A DNA stretch of 64,000 bases from an uncultured Clostridium sp. (GTDB lineage Bacteria; Bacillota; Clostridia; TANB77; CAG-508): the NCBI GenBank assembly GCA_958413095.1, contig CATYUF010000001.1:1-64000 (forward strand), in the 5' to 3' direction. Both the position numbers and the translations under genes were made by a program. Positions 8,520 to 16,870 of this stretch are shown here, one piece after another (within the stretch, counting starts at the first letter, position 1; each line of letters opens with the position of its first letter). The notes below the pieces were generated by a model. The model was not told where the DNA came from, made no database searches, and was given only the letters and a program-made list of their open reading frames with translations.

Positions 8520-8948
8520 TTATAAATACTTCTTCAATCTTTCAACATTATTTTCCTGAAATTTAATAAAATTATTCAAAATATTTTTTATACTTTCATC
8601 ATTATCCTGATTATGATTTAATAATTTTACGCCTTCAATAATGCCCATATTTGTACCTTTAAGCAACATTTCAGCAATTTTAGAATTGCTTTGGTCGTTT
8701 AATGTACTCATTTGAATATCAATCCAGCCCATCATTTTTTGAGCAGGATTAACTTCTTTAGGAAATTCGTCATATTTTTCTAATTCATTGTTAACTTGAT
8801 TTAATATCTCATTATATTTATTATATTCATATTGTAAGTCATCTTTGAAATTTGAATCAGTAACTTTATCAGAAATTGTAGAAATAGAATCCATACCCAT
8901 TTTAATTCCTTTATTAATTTCATTTAAAATATATTCAGGTCTATCCAT
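8520..8948 (-). CDS. Helical protein of unknown function
   Basis: A 142-residue protein starting MDRPEYILNEINKGIKMGMDSISTISDKV. It is almost wholly helical, with hydrophobic spacing like a four-helix ferritin-like or DUF2383-type bundle. I see no clear di-iron ExxH motifs, so it may be a structural relative only. It is divergent from dps across about 170 bases, which suggests a shared stress promoter region. Confidence 0.65.
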   Translation of the reverse strand: MDRPEYILNEINKGIKMGMDSISTISDKVTDSNFKDDLQYEYNKYNEILNQVNNELEKYDEFPKEVNPAQKMMGWIDIQMSTLNDQSNSKIAEMLLKGTNMGIIEGVKLLNHNQDNDESIKNILNNFIKFQENNVERLKKYL

Positions 8949-9118
8949 ATTTATATTTTATGATTATTTGAAAAAATAAATAATCACATACTCCTTTCTT
9001 CAAATTTTTATAAATTTATTATAACCAACAAAAAAGAAAATATAAGAACAAACAATGAATAAAAAAATAATTAATTGGAAAAATTAAATCATATAAACAA
9101 AAAGGAGGAAATAAAATA

Positions 9119-9559
9119 ATGGAAAAAATAGTAAAGGGCTTAAATGAACTTTTAGCGGACTTAAATATTTTTTATAGAAAATTACAAAATTTTCATTGGA
9201 ATATAAAAGGAAAAGAATTTTTTGTATTACATGTAAAACTAGAAGAATATTATAATGAAATAAATTTACAAATAGACGAAATAGCAGAACATATATTAAT
9301 GTTAGAAAAACAACCGCTAGGAACGATGAAAGAATATTTAGAAATAGGAAAAATCGAAGAAGCTACAAGTGTCAAAGTTGAAGAAAAAATAGTAATAGAA
9401 AAGATATTAAAAGATTATGAAACTTTATTACAAAATGTAATTTGCATAAAAAAAGAAGCAGATAATAGTCATATATATGGTACATCTGCTTTAATGGATT
9501 CATATATTTTAAATTATAGTAAAATAATATGGATGTTAAAACAAACAATGGCACAATAA
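9119..9559 (+). CDS. dps: Dps/ferritin-like DNA-protecting protein
   Basis: 146 residues with the Dps hallmark LQNFHWNIKGKEFFVLHVKLEEYYNEINLQIDEIAEHIL, which supplies the intersubunit ferroxidase His and acidic ligands (about 30-65). Dps stores iron with peroxide as oxidant and protects DNA in anaerobes exposed to air. Strong AAAGGAGG ribosome site. Divergently arranged with the helical protein at 8520. Confidence 0.87.
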   Translation: MEKIVKGLNELLADLNIFYRKLQNFHWNIKGKEFFVLHVKLEEYYNEINLQIDEIAEHILMLEKQPLGTMKEYLEIGKIEEATSVKVEEKIVIEKILKDYETLLQNVICIKKEADNSHIYGTSALMDSYILNYSKIIWMLKQTMAQ

Positions 9560-9568
9560 AATATTTAT

Positions 9569-10084
9569 TTAAGTAGAAGATTTATATTTGAACAAACATT
9601 TTTTATTAATAAATTTTGAAAAATCATCAGAGGAACCACGAACAAAGCCACTTTTATTAATTAAAAAAGCATAATCATTATCGATATATAAATAAAAAAA
9701 TGTTTTGGTTTCATAAATCTTATATAATTTATAATATTTCATTCTAGAGTAATCCATATTATGACAGATAGTAAAATATTTCTCATAAAACTTAAATGTA
9801 AATAATTGTTCTTGAGAAATTTTTTGGCTTTTAAATTCCTTTTTTACTTCATAAATTGGATGAAATAATCTCCAAAAGATAAAAAAACAAAAAATAACAA
9901 ACAGGCAGATAGCAAGACTATAGTAATGATATTTTATTTGCATAGCAAAACAAAAAAATAGTAATAAGCCAACAACAATAGTATAAAACATATATTTATT
10001 GCTGAAAGTATTTTTATGAAATTCTAAGTATTCATTGTATGTTTTTTTATCATATTTAGTTTTATTTTTAAATAAGAGTTTCAT
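9569..10084 (-). CDS. YcxB-like membrane protein
   Basis: About 171 residues. A basic N-terminus (MKLLFKNKTKYDKKTYNEYL) is followed by two hydrophobic helices (about 34-75), then a soluble beta-rich domain with the YcxB-like pattern FYEKYFTICHNMDYSRMKYYKLYKIYETKTFFYLYIDNDYAFLINKSGF. The start at 10084 follows GGTGAT; a longer frame reaches 10129. The function of the family is unknown. Convergent with dps. Confidence 0.65.
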   Translation of the reverse strand: MKLLFKNKTKYDKKTYNEYLEFHKNTFSNKYMFYTIVVGLLLFFCFAMQIKYHYYSLAICLFVIFCFFIFWRLFHPIYEVKKEFKSQKISQEQLFTFKFYEKYFTICHNMDYSRMKYYKLYKIYETKTFFYLYIDNDYAFLINKSGFVRGSSDDFSKFINKKCLFKYKSST

Positions 10085-10185
10085 TTTATCACCAATATGA
10101 GTATAACATAAATATATAATAAATTTCAAGAATTAATATATAAGTGATAAAATACTAAGAAAATTTAAAATAAAGTTTAACACAA

Positions 10186-10246
10186 AAAACAACAAGGGGC
10201 TGTCCCGGAAATATTTTAATATTCTAGGACAGCCTCTTGCATTTTA
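10186..10246. terminator. Bidirectional terminator beside tsaB-rimI
   Basis: AGGGGCTGTCC pairs with GGACAGCCTCT; the inner AATATT stretches extend the stem. It lies between the end of the minus-strand tsaB-rimI gene and the YcxB-like gene. Confidence 0.75.
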
Positions 10247-10276
10247 TTATTTTATATATAAATACTGTTTTTTAGT

Positions 10277-11452
10277 TTAAATTAATCTTTTTTTCATTAA
10301 AATAGCATCAAATTTATCATCATAATAATTTTTTCTTCTACCAACTTCTAAAAATTCATGTTTTTTATACAAGTTAATGGCAGGAAAATTTTCTTCATTA
10401 ACTTCTAAATTAATACTATTGATATTGTTATTTTTACAAATATCAATTAAATTTTTTAAAAGTAAACTTGCAATACCTTGTTTTCTATAAGAAGATTTAA
10501 CAGCAATATTCATAATATCTGCTTCATCAATAATAAATTTAGCACCTGCAAATCCAACGATTTCATTTTCAAGCTTTGCAACAATAAATTTTGAATTATT
10601 ACTTTTTAATTCATCTTTTAAAACATCTAAATTCCAAAAATCATCAAACTCAGAAATGTTCAAATTATCTAAATCACTATATTTCATTTTACTAACTAAT
10701 AAATTTTTTTCTTCTAATTGTCTTTGGGCTTGAGGTTTTTTCAAGTAAAGTGGAAGTATATCATAGTTATAATTATTGATATTATTGTTATCAATATTCT
10801 TACCTTGGAGATTATCTTTATATTTATCATTACCATTAAATGCATCAATTCCAGCTAGTCCAAGATTTACAATATCAATATCATTTAATTCATTATTAGA
10901 AAAGTAAATAGAGCTATTATTACAAGCACTTGAAATATATTCTCTATAAATTAAAGAACCGTCACCTACAAAAGTTATTTTTTTTTCATTATACTTATAG
11001 TTTAAAAGTTTAATACAATTTTCAATACTATCAGCAGTAGGCTCTTCTAATAAAGTATAAGTATTATTTTTAAAATCATATAAAGAATAGTAACAATTAT
11101 TGTTTTTACAATCGATAAGACTGCAAATTAATCCTTCATTTTTTACATTATAAGCTAAACAGGTAAGAGAACTAACACCAATTATAGGGATATTGAAACT
11201 ATCTGAGAATGCTTTTACAGTAGCAATTCCAATACGAATACCAGTAAAAGAACCAGGTCCAATATCACAGATTAATAAATCTATATCGTTTAAAGTTAAG
11301 TTAGTTTCTTCAAATATATCTTTAATAATAGGCATTAAAGATTCAGAATGTGTTAAACCATTATTAAGCTCTATTTTTTTAAGTAGTTTATTATCATCTA
11401 AAATTGCAACAGCACAAATTTTGCTAGAAGTATCAATGCATAAAGTTTTCAA
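10277..11452 (-). CDS. tsaB: TsaB-RimI fusion protein
   Basis: 391 residues in two parts. Residues 1 to about 240 are TsaB, an ASKHA-fold partner of TsaD in making t6A37 of ANN-decoding tRNAs (MKTLCIDTSSKICAVAI; DIGPGSFTGIRIGIATVKAF). Residues 255-391 are a GNAT acetyltransferase of the RimI type (ADIMNIAVKSSYRKQGIASLLLKNLI; NFPAINLYKKHEFLEVGRRKNYY), which acetylates ribosomal protein S18 in E. coli. tsaB and rimI are commonly adjacent genes, and fused forms are known in some Firmicutes. tsaE lies immediately upstream; tsaD is not in the window. Confidence 0.9.
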   Translation of the reverse strand: MKTLCIDTSSKICAVAILDDNKLLKKIELNNGLTHSESLMPIIKDIFEETNLTLNDIDLLICDIGPGSFTGIRIGIATVKAFSDSFNIPIIGVSSLTCLAYNVKNEGLICSLIDCKNNNCYYSLYDFKNNTYTLLEEPTADSIENCIKLLNYKYNEKKITFVGDGSLIYREYISSACNNSSIYFSNNELNDIDIVNLGLAGIDAFNGNDKYKDNLQGKNIDNNNINNYNYDILPLYLKKPQAQRQLEEKNLLVSKMKYSDLDNLNISEFDDFWNLDVLKDELKSNNSKFIVAKLENEIVGFAGAKFIIDEADIMNIAVKSSYRKQGIASLLLKNLIDICKNNNINSINLEVNEENFPAINLYKKHEFLEVGRRKNYYDDKFDAILMKKRLI

Positions 11453-11471
11453 AATAAAACCTCCATATATA

Positions 11472-11936
11472 TTATTTTAAAGAATTTAAAATATCATCAT
11501 ATTTTTCACCATAAGATGTAATATTTAAAATTCTTAGATTTTCATTATTTTCATCTCTTTCAAATTGTATGTGAATATAATCTTTTGGTAGAGCATCTTG
11601 AATTATTTCACCCCATTCAACAATGCAAATACCTTTATCAAAATATTCGTCGCCACCAATTTCATAAAACTCAGAGGAATCTTCTAATCTATAAACATCA
11701 AAATGGTAAATATTAATATCATTTTTTATGTATTCATTAACAATGGTAAATGTAGGACTAGAAATTTCATTTTCTAAGTTAAAATATGATAAAATTCCTT
11801 CAGTTAATTTTGTCTTTCCAGAACCCAATTCGCCAGAAAGAACAACTACATCACCATTACTCAACTTTGAAGCTAATTTTTTTCCAAAAGATAGTGTATC
11901 ATTTAGATTAGATGAAACTATTTTTAATAAATTCAT
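11472..11936 (-). CDS. tsaE: tRNA t6A biosynthesis ATPase TsaE
   Basis: About 154 residues with the P-loop LSGELGSGKTKLTEG, the SPTFTIVNEY segment and the conserved HFDVYRLEDSSEFYEIGGDEYF and IVEWGE motifs. TsaE is the ATPase that resets the TsaBD complex in t6A synthesis. The ATG at 11936 follows AAAGGA with 7-nt spacing; the longer frame to 11951 lacks a site. It precedes tsaB-rimI by about 20 bases, so they form a two-gene operon. Confidence 0.92.
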   Translation of the reverse strand: MNLLKIVSSNLNDTLSFGKKLASKLSNGDVVVLSGELGSGKTKLTEGILSYFNLENEISSPTFTIVNEYIKNDINIYHFDVYRLEDSSEFYEIGGDEYFDKGICIVEWGEIIQDALPKDYIHIQFERDENNENLRILNITSYGEKYDDILNSLK

Positions 11937-12177
11937 AATTTTTCCTTTCAATTTAATAATAAAAATTTAGATTAATTATAAAATATTTAAACACATTGTT
12001 TTTTATCAATCTATCATTAAATTTATTTTAAATTATTTATAGAATATACATTTAAAAGTTAAAGTACATTTTATATACTTTAAAATTTATAAATATTAAA
12101 AATTAAGCATAAATAAAATATTTAAAATTTAATCAACTAAAAACATTATAATACAGAACTAACAAAAATACAATTAT

Positions 12178-12240
12178 ATATTACAATTATATTACATTTA
12201 TAAAAAATATGTTGAAAAATGTACCAGTTTAAATTATAAT
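12178..12240 (+). promoter_or_regulatory. Promoter of the HD-like gene with an upstream motif shared at 60.8 kb
   Basis: TTGAAA at 12212 and TATAAT at 12235 with a 17-nt spacer. Directly upstream is TATTACAATTATATTACATT, repeated exactly ahead of the FIST gene promoter. The rest of 11952-12273 is AT-rich with no gene seen. Confidence 0.65.
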
Positions 12241-12273
12241 TAACTTGTATATGGATTAACTAAGGAGGAAAAC

Positions 12274-13077
12274 ATGGATACTTTTGCAAATTACATTTTA
12301 GAAGCAGAAGATTTATCAGCTAAATTAGAAATAGCATATTATCTATCTAAAAAAATAAGAATATTTTTTGATAAATCAGTAGTTTTCAAAACTGAAATAG
12401 CAAGAATGTTTATTGACTATATGAAAATAGATGTTGATAAAAATTTAGTATTAACGGCATGTCTTTTGTGTAATTGCAAAAAGGTAAATGATGCTCAAGA
12501 TATAAAAAGAGTACATACATATGCCAAAGAAGGTTCAGAATATCTATCAACATTAGGATTTGATAACAAGTTTTGTAAAATATGTGAAGAAGTAAATAGA
12601 TATAGCCAAAGTAATCCTAGAGAAAAAGAAAGTGATATACTAGAATTAGTAGATCAATTTGGAGGAATGCTATTAGACAGACCAGAAAGAATAGGATTCA
12701 AACCAGATGAGGCTATGGTTCTATTAGAACATAGAAATTTAAAAGATTATTACAATAGATATTTACATACATTTAATGATTTTGTAAATATAATGGAACA
12801 AATCGAATTAAATGAAATGACTACAATGAAGTCTTTAAGAAGGTTAGTAAAAATATATAACGAAACAGATAAATTAAAGAATTTTATAAATAAAGTATGC
12901 TATGATTATGAGCCTAAAATGGATAAAGCAATGGAAAAACATATGAAAGAAATAAAAAATGAAATGCTAGATAATTCATCACGACCATTATTTAGTGAAG
13001 AAACAGCAAGAAAAGTATTATCTCGTATGAAGGAAGAGGAACTAGGTAAAATCCCATATAAAAACCTAAATAAATAA
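12274..13077 (+). CDS. Degenerate HD-domain-like protein
   Basis: 267 residues, all-helical. The middle part (TACLLCNCKK..., HTYAKEGSEYLSTLGFDNKFCKICEEVNRYSQ, LELVDQFGGMLLDRPERIGF) resembles the helix order of HD/HD-GYP domains. The metal-binding HD pair is replaced by LCNCKK, so phosphohydrolase activity is doubtful. AAGGAGG ribosome site and a clear promoter precede it. It stands 17 bases ahead of the PHP nuclease gene, so they are probably cotranscribed. Function unknown. Confidence 0.65.
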   Translation: MDTFANYILEAEDLSAKLEIAYYLSKKIRIFFDKSVVFKTEIARMFIDYMKIDVDKNLVLTACLLCNCKKVNDAQDIKRVHTYAKEGSEYLSTLGFDNKFCKICEEVNRYSQSNPREKESDILELVDQFGGMLLDRPERIGFKPDEAMVLLEHRNLKDYYNRYLHTFNDFVNIMEQIELNEMTTMKSLRRLVKIYNETDKLKNFINKVCYDYEPKMDKAMEKHMKEIKNEMLDNSSRPLFSEETARKVLSRMKEEELGKIPYKNLNK

Positions 13078-13094
13078 TACAAGAAGGAAATAAA

Positions 13095-14288
13095 ATGTAC
13101 GAAATATTTGCAGATATGCATGTTCATATAGGGAGAAGTGAAAATGGAAAACCAATAAAAATAACAGCAGCAAGATCTTTGAATTTTGCTAATATAGCTA
13201 AAGAATGTGCAGATAGAAAAGGAATAAATGTAGTAGGAATAATAGATTGTGCTTCACCATATGTAATTGAAGATATAGAAAATTTTTTAAAAACAGGAGA
13301 GGCATATGAGCTAAAAGATGGTGGAATAATATACAAAGATAAAGTTTGTATATTATTAGGAAGTGAAGTAGAAACTTCAGAAGAAGGAAGAAATGGAAAA
13401 AAGGGAAGTGCTCACAATATATGTTTCTTTCCACATTTAAAAGATATAAAACAATTTTCAAGTGAATTAAGTCACCATTTAAAAAATATTACTTTAAGTA
13501 CACAAAGAACAGATTTATCTGGATATGATTTAATAGATATAGTAGAAAAATATAATGGGATATTAATACCAGCACATATCTTTACTCCACATAAAAGTTA
13601 TTATGGGAATTGCACAGATAGATTAAAAAATATATTCAAGGAAAAATATGATAAAATTTTTGCAGTAGAATTAGGATTAAGTTCAGATACATTCTTAGCA
13701 GATATGATAACAGAATTGGAAAATAAAACCTTCTTAACAAATTCAGATGCACATTCACTTCCAAAAATAGCAAGAGAATATAATAAAATACAAGTAGAAG
13801 ATATATCATTTAAAGAGATAGTAAAAGCTTTAAAAAATAAAGATGGAAGAAAAATAATTGCAAATTATGGGCTAGATCCAAAACTTGGTAAATATCATAG
13901 AACATATTGTGATGACTGTGAAAAAACTATAGAAACGAAAGAGCCGGTAGAAGAATGCCCATATTGTGGAAGTAAAAATGTTACATTTGGAGTTTTTGAT
14001 AGAATTGAATTAATAAAAGATAAGCAAAAAACAAAAAGCCCAGAAAATAGACCACCATATATATATCAAGTTCCACTAGGATTTATCCCAGGAGTAGGTG
14101 GAAAAACTATAACAAAACTATTAGATAATTTTGAAACAGAAATGAATATACTACATAAATTATCAAAAGATGATATAGAAGCAGTAGTAGGAGAGAAAGT
14201 AGCTAGTAGTATAGAAAAAGCAAGAAGTGGAGGCTATCAAGTTCACTCAGGTGGTGGAGGAAATTATGGTAAATTAGGGGCTAAATAG
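13095..14288 (+). CDS. EndoQ-like PHP-domain nuclease
   Basis: 397 residues. The N-terminal PHP domain has metal-binding stretches ADMHVHIG, EVET, PAHIFTPHKS and NSDAHSLPKIAREYN. A zinc ribbon (CDDC...CPYC, about 274-293) follows, then a helix-hairpin-helix-like segment FIPGVGGKTITKLLDNF. This order matches endonuclease Q, which cuts 5' of deaminated bases in archaea and some Bacillus. A glycine-rich tail (SGGGGNYGK) ends the protein. I am fairly sure of the family; the substrate is inferred. Confidence 0.82.
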   Translation: MYEIFADMHVHIGRSENGKPIKITAARSLNFANIAKECADRKGINVVGIIDCASPYVIEDIENFLKTGEAYELKDGGIIYKDKVCILLGSEVETSEEGRNGKKGSAHNICFFPHLKDIKQFSSELSHHLKNITLSTQRTDLSGYDLIDIVEKYNGILIPAHIFTPHKSYYGNCTDRLKNIFKEKYDKIFAVELGLSSDTFLADMITELENKTFLTNSDAHSLPKIAREYNKIQVEDISFKEIVKALKNKDGRKIIANYGLDPKLGKYHRTYCDDCEKTIETKEPVEECPYCGSKNVTFGVFDRIELIKDKQKTKSPENRPPYIYQVPLGFIPGVGGKTITKLLDNFETEMNILHKLSKDDIEAVVGEKVASSIEKARSGGYQVHSGGGGNYGKLGAK

Positions 14289-14413
14289 AAAGCAATATTG
14301 TAATATTTAATATATAAAAGTATCATTTTTTAGTTATAGTAAATATTAATTTCTACAACTTAAATGAAATTATATGAGATGAAAGAAACAAAATATAGAT
14401 TTAAAAATGTTCT

Positions 14414-14466
14414 AAAAAATCTTCTTATCGAATACACATTATGTATAAAAGATAAGGAGATTTTTT
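14414..14466 (+). promoter_or_regulatory. Hairpin covering the spoIIM ribosome site
   Basis: AAAAAATCTTCTTATC (14414-14429) pairs over 16 bases, with one G-U, with GATAAGGAGATTTTTT (14451-14466), which contains the AAGGAG ribosome site and abuts the ATG at 14467. It could act as a terminator for the upstream gene (T6 tail) and as a block on spoIIM translation. Transcripts starting within the loop would escape both. Confidence 0.6.
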
Positions 14467-15105
14467 ATGAAGAAAAACAGAGGAATGAAATTAGTTAACT
14501 TAATAAAAGAACATATAAAAAACAATGCTAAAGAATATATAATTGTCACACTAATTTTTATAACAGGAATATTTGCAGGAGTATTTTTCTTGAACAATAT
14601 GCAAGAAACACCAAAGTCAGATGTAACAAATTACTTAAATAATTTTATAACTAAATTAAAAGAAAATCAAAATTTAGATATGATAGGGTTATTTAAAAAC
14701 TCAATAATGCAGAATTTGATTTTAGGAGTAGTAATTTGGTTTTTTGGAACAACTGTAATTGGAATACCTATTGTTTTTGGACTCGTATTATACAGAGGAT
14801 TTTGTTTAGGATATACGATTTCTACATCTATATTAGTATTAGGATTAACTAAAGGATTAACTTTTTCGATTGTTACATTATTGATACAAAATATATTATT
14901 TATTCCTGCAATTCTTGCACTAGCTGTTAGTGGCTTTAAGCTATATAAATCAATAATAAAAGATAAAAGAAAAGAGAACATAAAACTAGAAATCTTAAGA
15001 CATACAATTTTTTCATTAATAATGTTAATACTATTAATAATTTCAGCAATAATAGAAATATTTATTTCAACAAATATTTTAAGTAACATAATAAAATATT
15101 TTTAA
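14467..15105 (+). CDS. spoIIM: Stage II sporulation protein M
   Basis: 212 residues with about five membrane helices: IIVTLIFITGIFAGVFFL, NLILGVVIWFFGTTVIGIPIVFGLVLYRGFCLGYTIS, and further segments near 135-155 and 175-205. SpoIIM belongs to the SpoIIDMP peptidoglycan machine that drives engulfment of the forespore. It is followed closely by xerD, an order similar to B. subtilis spoIIM-fur-xerD without fur. Translation may be controlled by the hairpin just upstream. Confidence 0.88.
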   Translation: MKKNRGMKLVNLIKEHIKNNAKEYIIVTLIFITGIFAGVFFLNNMQETPKSDVTNYLNNFITKLKENQNLDMIGLFKNSIMQNLILGVVIWFFGTTVIGIPIVFGLVLYRGFCLGYTISTSILVLGLTKGLTFSIVTLLIQNILFIPAILALAVSGFKLYKSIIKDKRKENIKLEILRHTIFSLIMLILLIISAIIEIFISTNILSNIIKYF

Positions 15106-15204
15106 AAATATCGAAAAATGTATTTACTTTTTTCAAATAGTTTGATATAACATATATGGTTAATTTATGTAAATTTTAAAAATATAGAGATAGGGGAAAT
15201 AAAG

Positions 15205-16086
15205 ATGGAAAGACAATTAAAATTATTTTTTGATTTTTTAGAAAATGATAAAAAATTATCAGAAAATACATTACAATCATACAAAAGAGATTTAAAACAA
15301 TTCAGAAAGTATTTAGAATCTTATGGATTACATTATAACAGAGTAAAAGAAGAAGATATGGAAAATTACATAAAAGAATTACAAGAACAAGGAAAAAAGG
15401 CTTCAAGTATATCAAGATGTATAGCATCTATAAGATCATTTTATCAATTTGCACTAAAGCATAAAAAAATAAAAAACGATCCAACAGCACATTTACAATC
15501 TCCTAAAATAGAAAAAAGAGTACCTAGTGTATTAACATCAAAAGAAGTAGAATTATTATTAAAACAACCTGACAATGAAGACTTAAAAGGAATGAGAGAT
15601 AAAGCAATGCTTGAATTTGCATATGCAACAGGAATGAGAGTTACAGAAATAATATCATTAGATGTAGATGATATAAACTTAGAAGAAGGATATGCAATTT
15701 GCAAAGGAACAAATAAACAAAGAATTATTCCATTAGGTTCTTTATGTTTAAAAGCATTAAAAACTTATTTAGAAGAAGCAAGAGATATATTAATAAAAAA
15801 TGATGAAGAAAGAGCATTATTTGTAAACATAAATGGAGGAAGATTAACAAGACAAGGTTTTTGGAAAATAATTAAATACTACAAAGACCAAGCACATATA
15901 ACAAAAGACATAACACCTCATGTATTAAGACATTCATTTGCAACACATTTATTACAAAATGGAGCTGACTTAAAAGCAATCCAAACAATGTTAGGACATT
16001 CAGACATATCATCAACACAAGTATATATGCAATTTCAAGACGAAGGTTTAAAAAATGTATATAGAAAAGCACATCCAAGAGCATGA
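15205..16086 (+). CDS. xerD: Tyrosine recombinase XerD
   Basis: 293 residues, full length. N-terminal SAM-like core-binding domain (LKLFFDFLENDKKLSENTLQSYKRDLKQF), then the catalytic domain with Arg145, His239, Arg242, His265 and nucleophile Tyr274 (TGMRVTEI; HVLRHSFATHLLQNGADLKAIQTMLGH; STQVYMQ). XerD resolves chromosome dimers at dif with XerC. No phage or integron signs surround it. Its stop codon lies inside a GTCGGAGAC palindrome. Confidence 0.93.
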   Translation: MERQLKLFFDFLENDKKLSENTLQSYKRDLKQFRKYLESYGLHYNRVKEEDMENYIKELQEQGKKASSISRCIASIRSFYQFALKHKKIKNDPTAHLQSPKIEKRVPSVLTSKEVELLLKQPDNEDLKGMRDKAMLEFAYATGMRVTEIISLDVDDINLEEGYAICKGTNKQRIIPLGSLCLKALKTYLEEARDILIKNDEERALFVNINGGRLTRQGFWKIIKYYKDQAHITKDITPHVLRHSFATHLLQNGADLKAIQTMLGHSDISSTQVYMQFQDEGLKNVYRKAHPRA

Positions 16087-16155
16087 TTTTGGGGTCGGAG
16101 ACAAAAATCATCAACAGTTAAGTTTGCAATTTTAGAGTCGGAAACAAAATGCATC
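16083..16155 (+). repeat. GTCGGAGAC palindrome pair at the xerD 3' end
   Basis: The first unit (16083-16111) is the exact reverse complement of the unit at 412-440 and overlaps the xerD stop codon. A diverged second unit (GCAATTTTAGAGTCGGAAAC) starts 43 bases on, and each is followed by ATCAAC(A/G)GTTAAG. Confidence 0.7.
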
Positions 16156-16192
16156 AACGGTTAAGATTGTATAATTTATATAATTTAAAGTT

Positions 16193-16231
16193 TAGAAAAA
16201 AGTTTCATTATTTGTGAAGCTTTTTTGTTTG
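16193..16231 (+). terminator. Terminator after xerD
   Basis: AAAAAAGTTTCA pairs with TGTGAAGCTTTTTT (one G-U), with a T-rich end. Probable end of the spoIIM-xerD transcript. Confidence 0.75.
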
Positions 16232-16312
16232 TGAGATAATGCATTTTAAGATAATATAGTTTATTGAATAGTAAAAGTTTAAGTTACTGGATAAGGGCTT
16301 TAAAAATTAACC

Positions 16313-16528
16313 GCTGGAAATAGTTGATAATTATAATTTTTTTGGATTTTGACTACTTATTTCATTCAGAAAGAATTGGTAAGGCTTTTTCATGAGCCTC
16401 TCTCACTCAGACCCTTTCATACTTCAAGTACCGTGAGCATTCCTCATTCGAAAGCCTAACCAATTCTAATCTTCATTCCAGTCGAACGTCAAAATCCAAA
16501 AAAATTATAATTATCAACTATTTCCAGC
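16313..16528. repeat. 216-nt near-perfect palindrome, copy 1 of a structured element
   Basis: Perfect 41-bp arms at 16313-16353 and 16488-16528 (starting GCTGGAAATAGTTG). A second helix uses AGAATTGGTTAGGCTTTC against AGAATTGGTAAGGCTTTT (read on opposite strands), and an apical TACT/AGTA hairpin caps it. Read on the minus strand, the internal loops contain CGACTGGAAT, AATGCTC and GAAAGGG, shared with the element at 60531-60737 although the stems differ. A further pair, GTTACTGGATAA (16274-16285) with TTATCCTGTAAC, may extend the base. No target duplication is seen. Confidence 0.85.
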
Positions 16529-16637
16529 TTCTCTACAATAAAAAACATTATCCTGTAACAAGCTAAAAACTGAAATTTATATGAATTTTGACTTTAAAAG
16601 AAGATAATGGTAGAATATAAAAATCAAGAACTAAAAC

Positions 16638-16770
16638 TAAAAATAGATGATAGTAAAATATAAAAACAAATAATTAAAACTAAAAATAGATAATAGTAAA
16701 ATATAAAAACAAATAATTAAAATTAAAAATAGATGATAGTAAAATATAAAAATAAAGAAATAAAAATTAT
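16638..16770 (+). repeat. AT-rich 43-bp tandem repeat
   Basis: The unit TAAAAATAGATGATAG... starts at 16638, 16681 and 16724, nearly identical for the first two copies and decaying afterwards. The rest of 16540-16870 is A-rich on the plus strand with no gene. Confidence 0.7.
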
Positions 16771-16870
16771 AAATTAAAGTTAAAAATAAACAATTGAAAT
16801 TAATAATAGAAAAACTAAAAATAATAAGTAAAAAATAAATAATTAAAATAAAAAAGAGAGGAAAATAATT

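Noticed and set aside
15205..16086. Phage or integron integrase
   Set aside because: Length, motifs and the spoIIM neighbourhood match chromosomal XerD; no attachment site or phage genes are nearby.
16274..16560. Insertion sequence at the 16.3-kb palindrome
   Set aside because: No transposase frame and no flanking direct repeat; the middle is a second helix rather than coding sequence.
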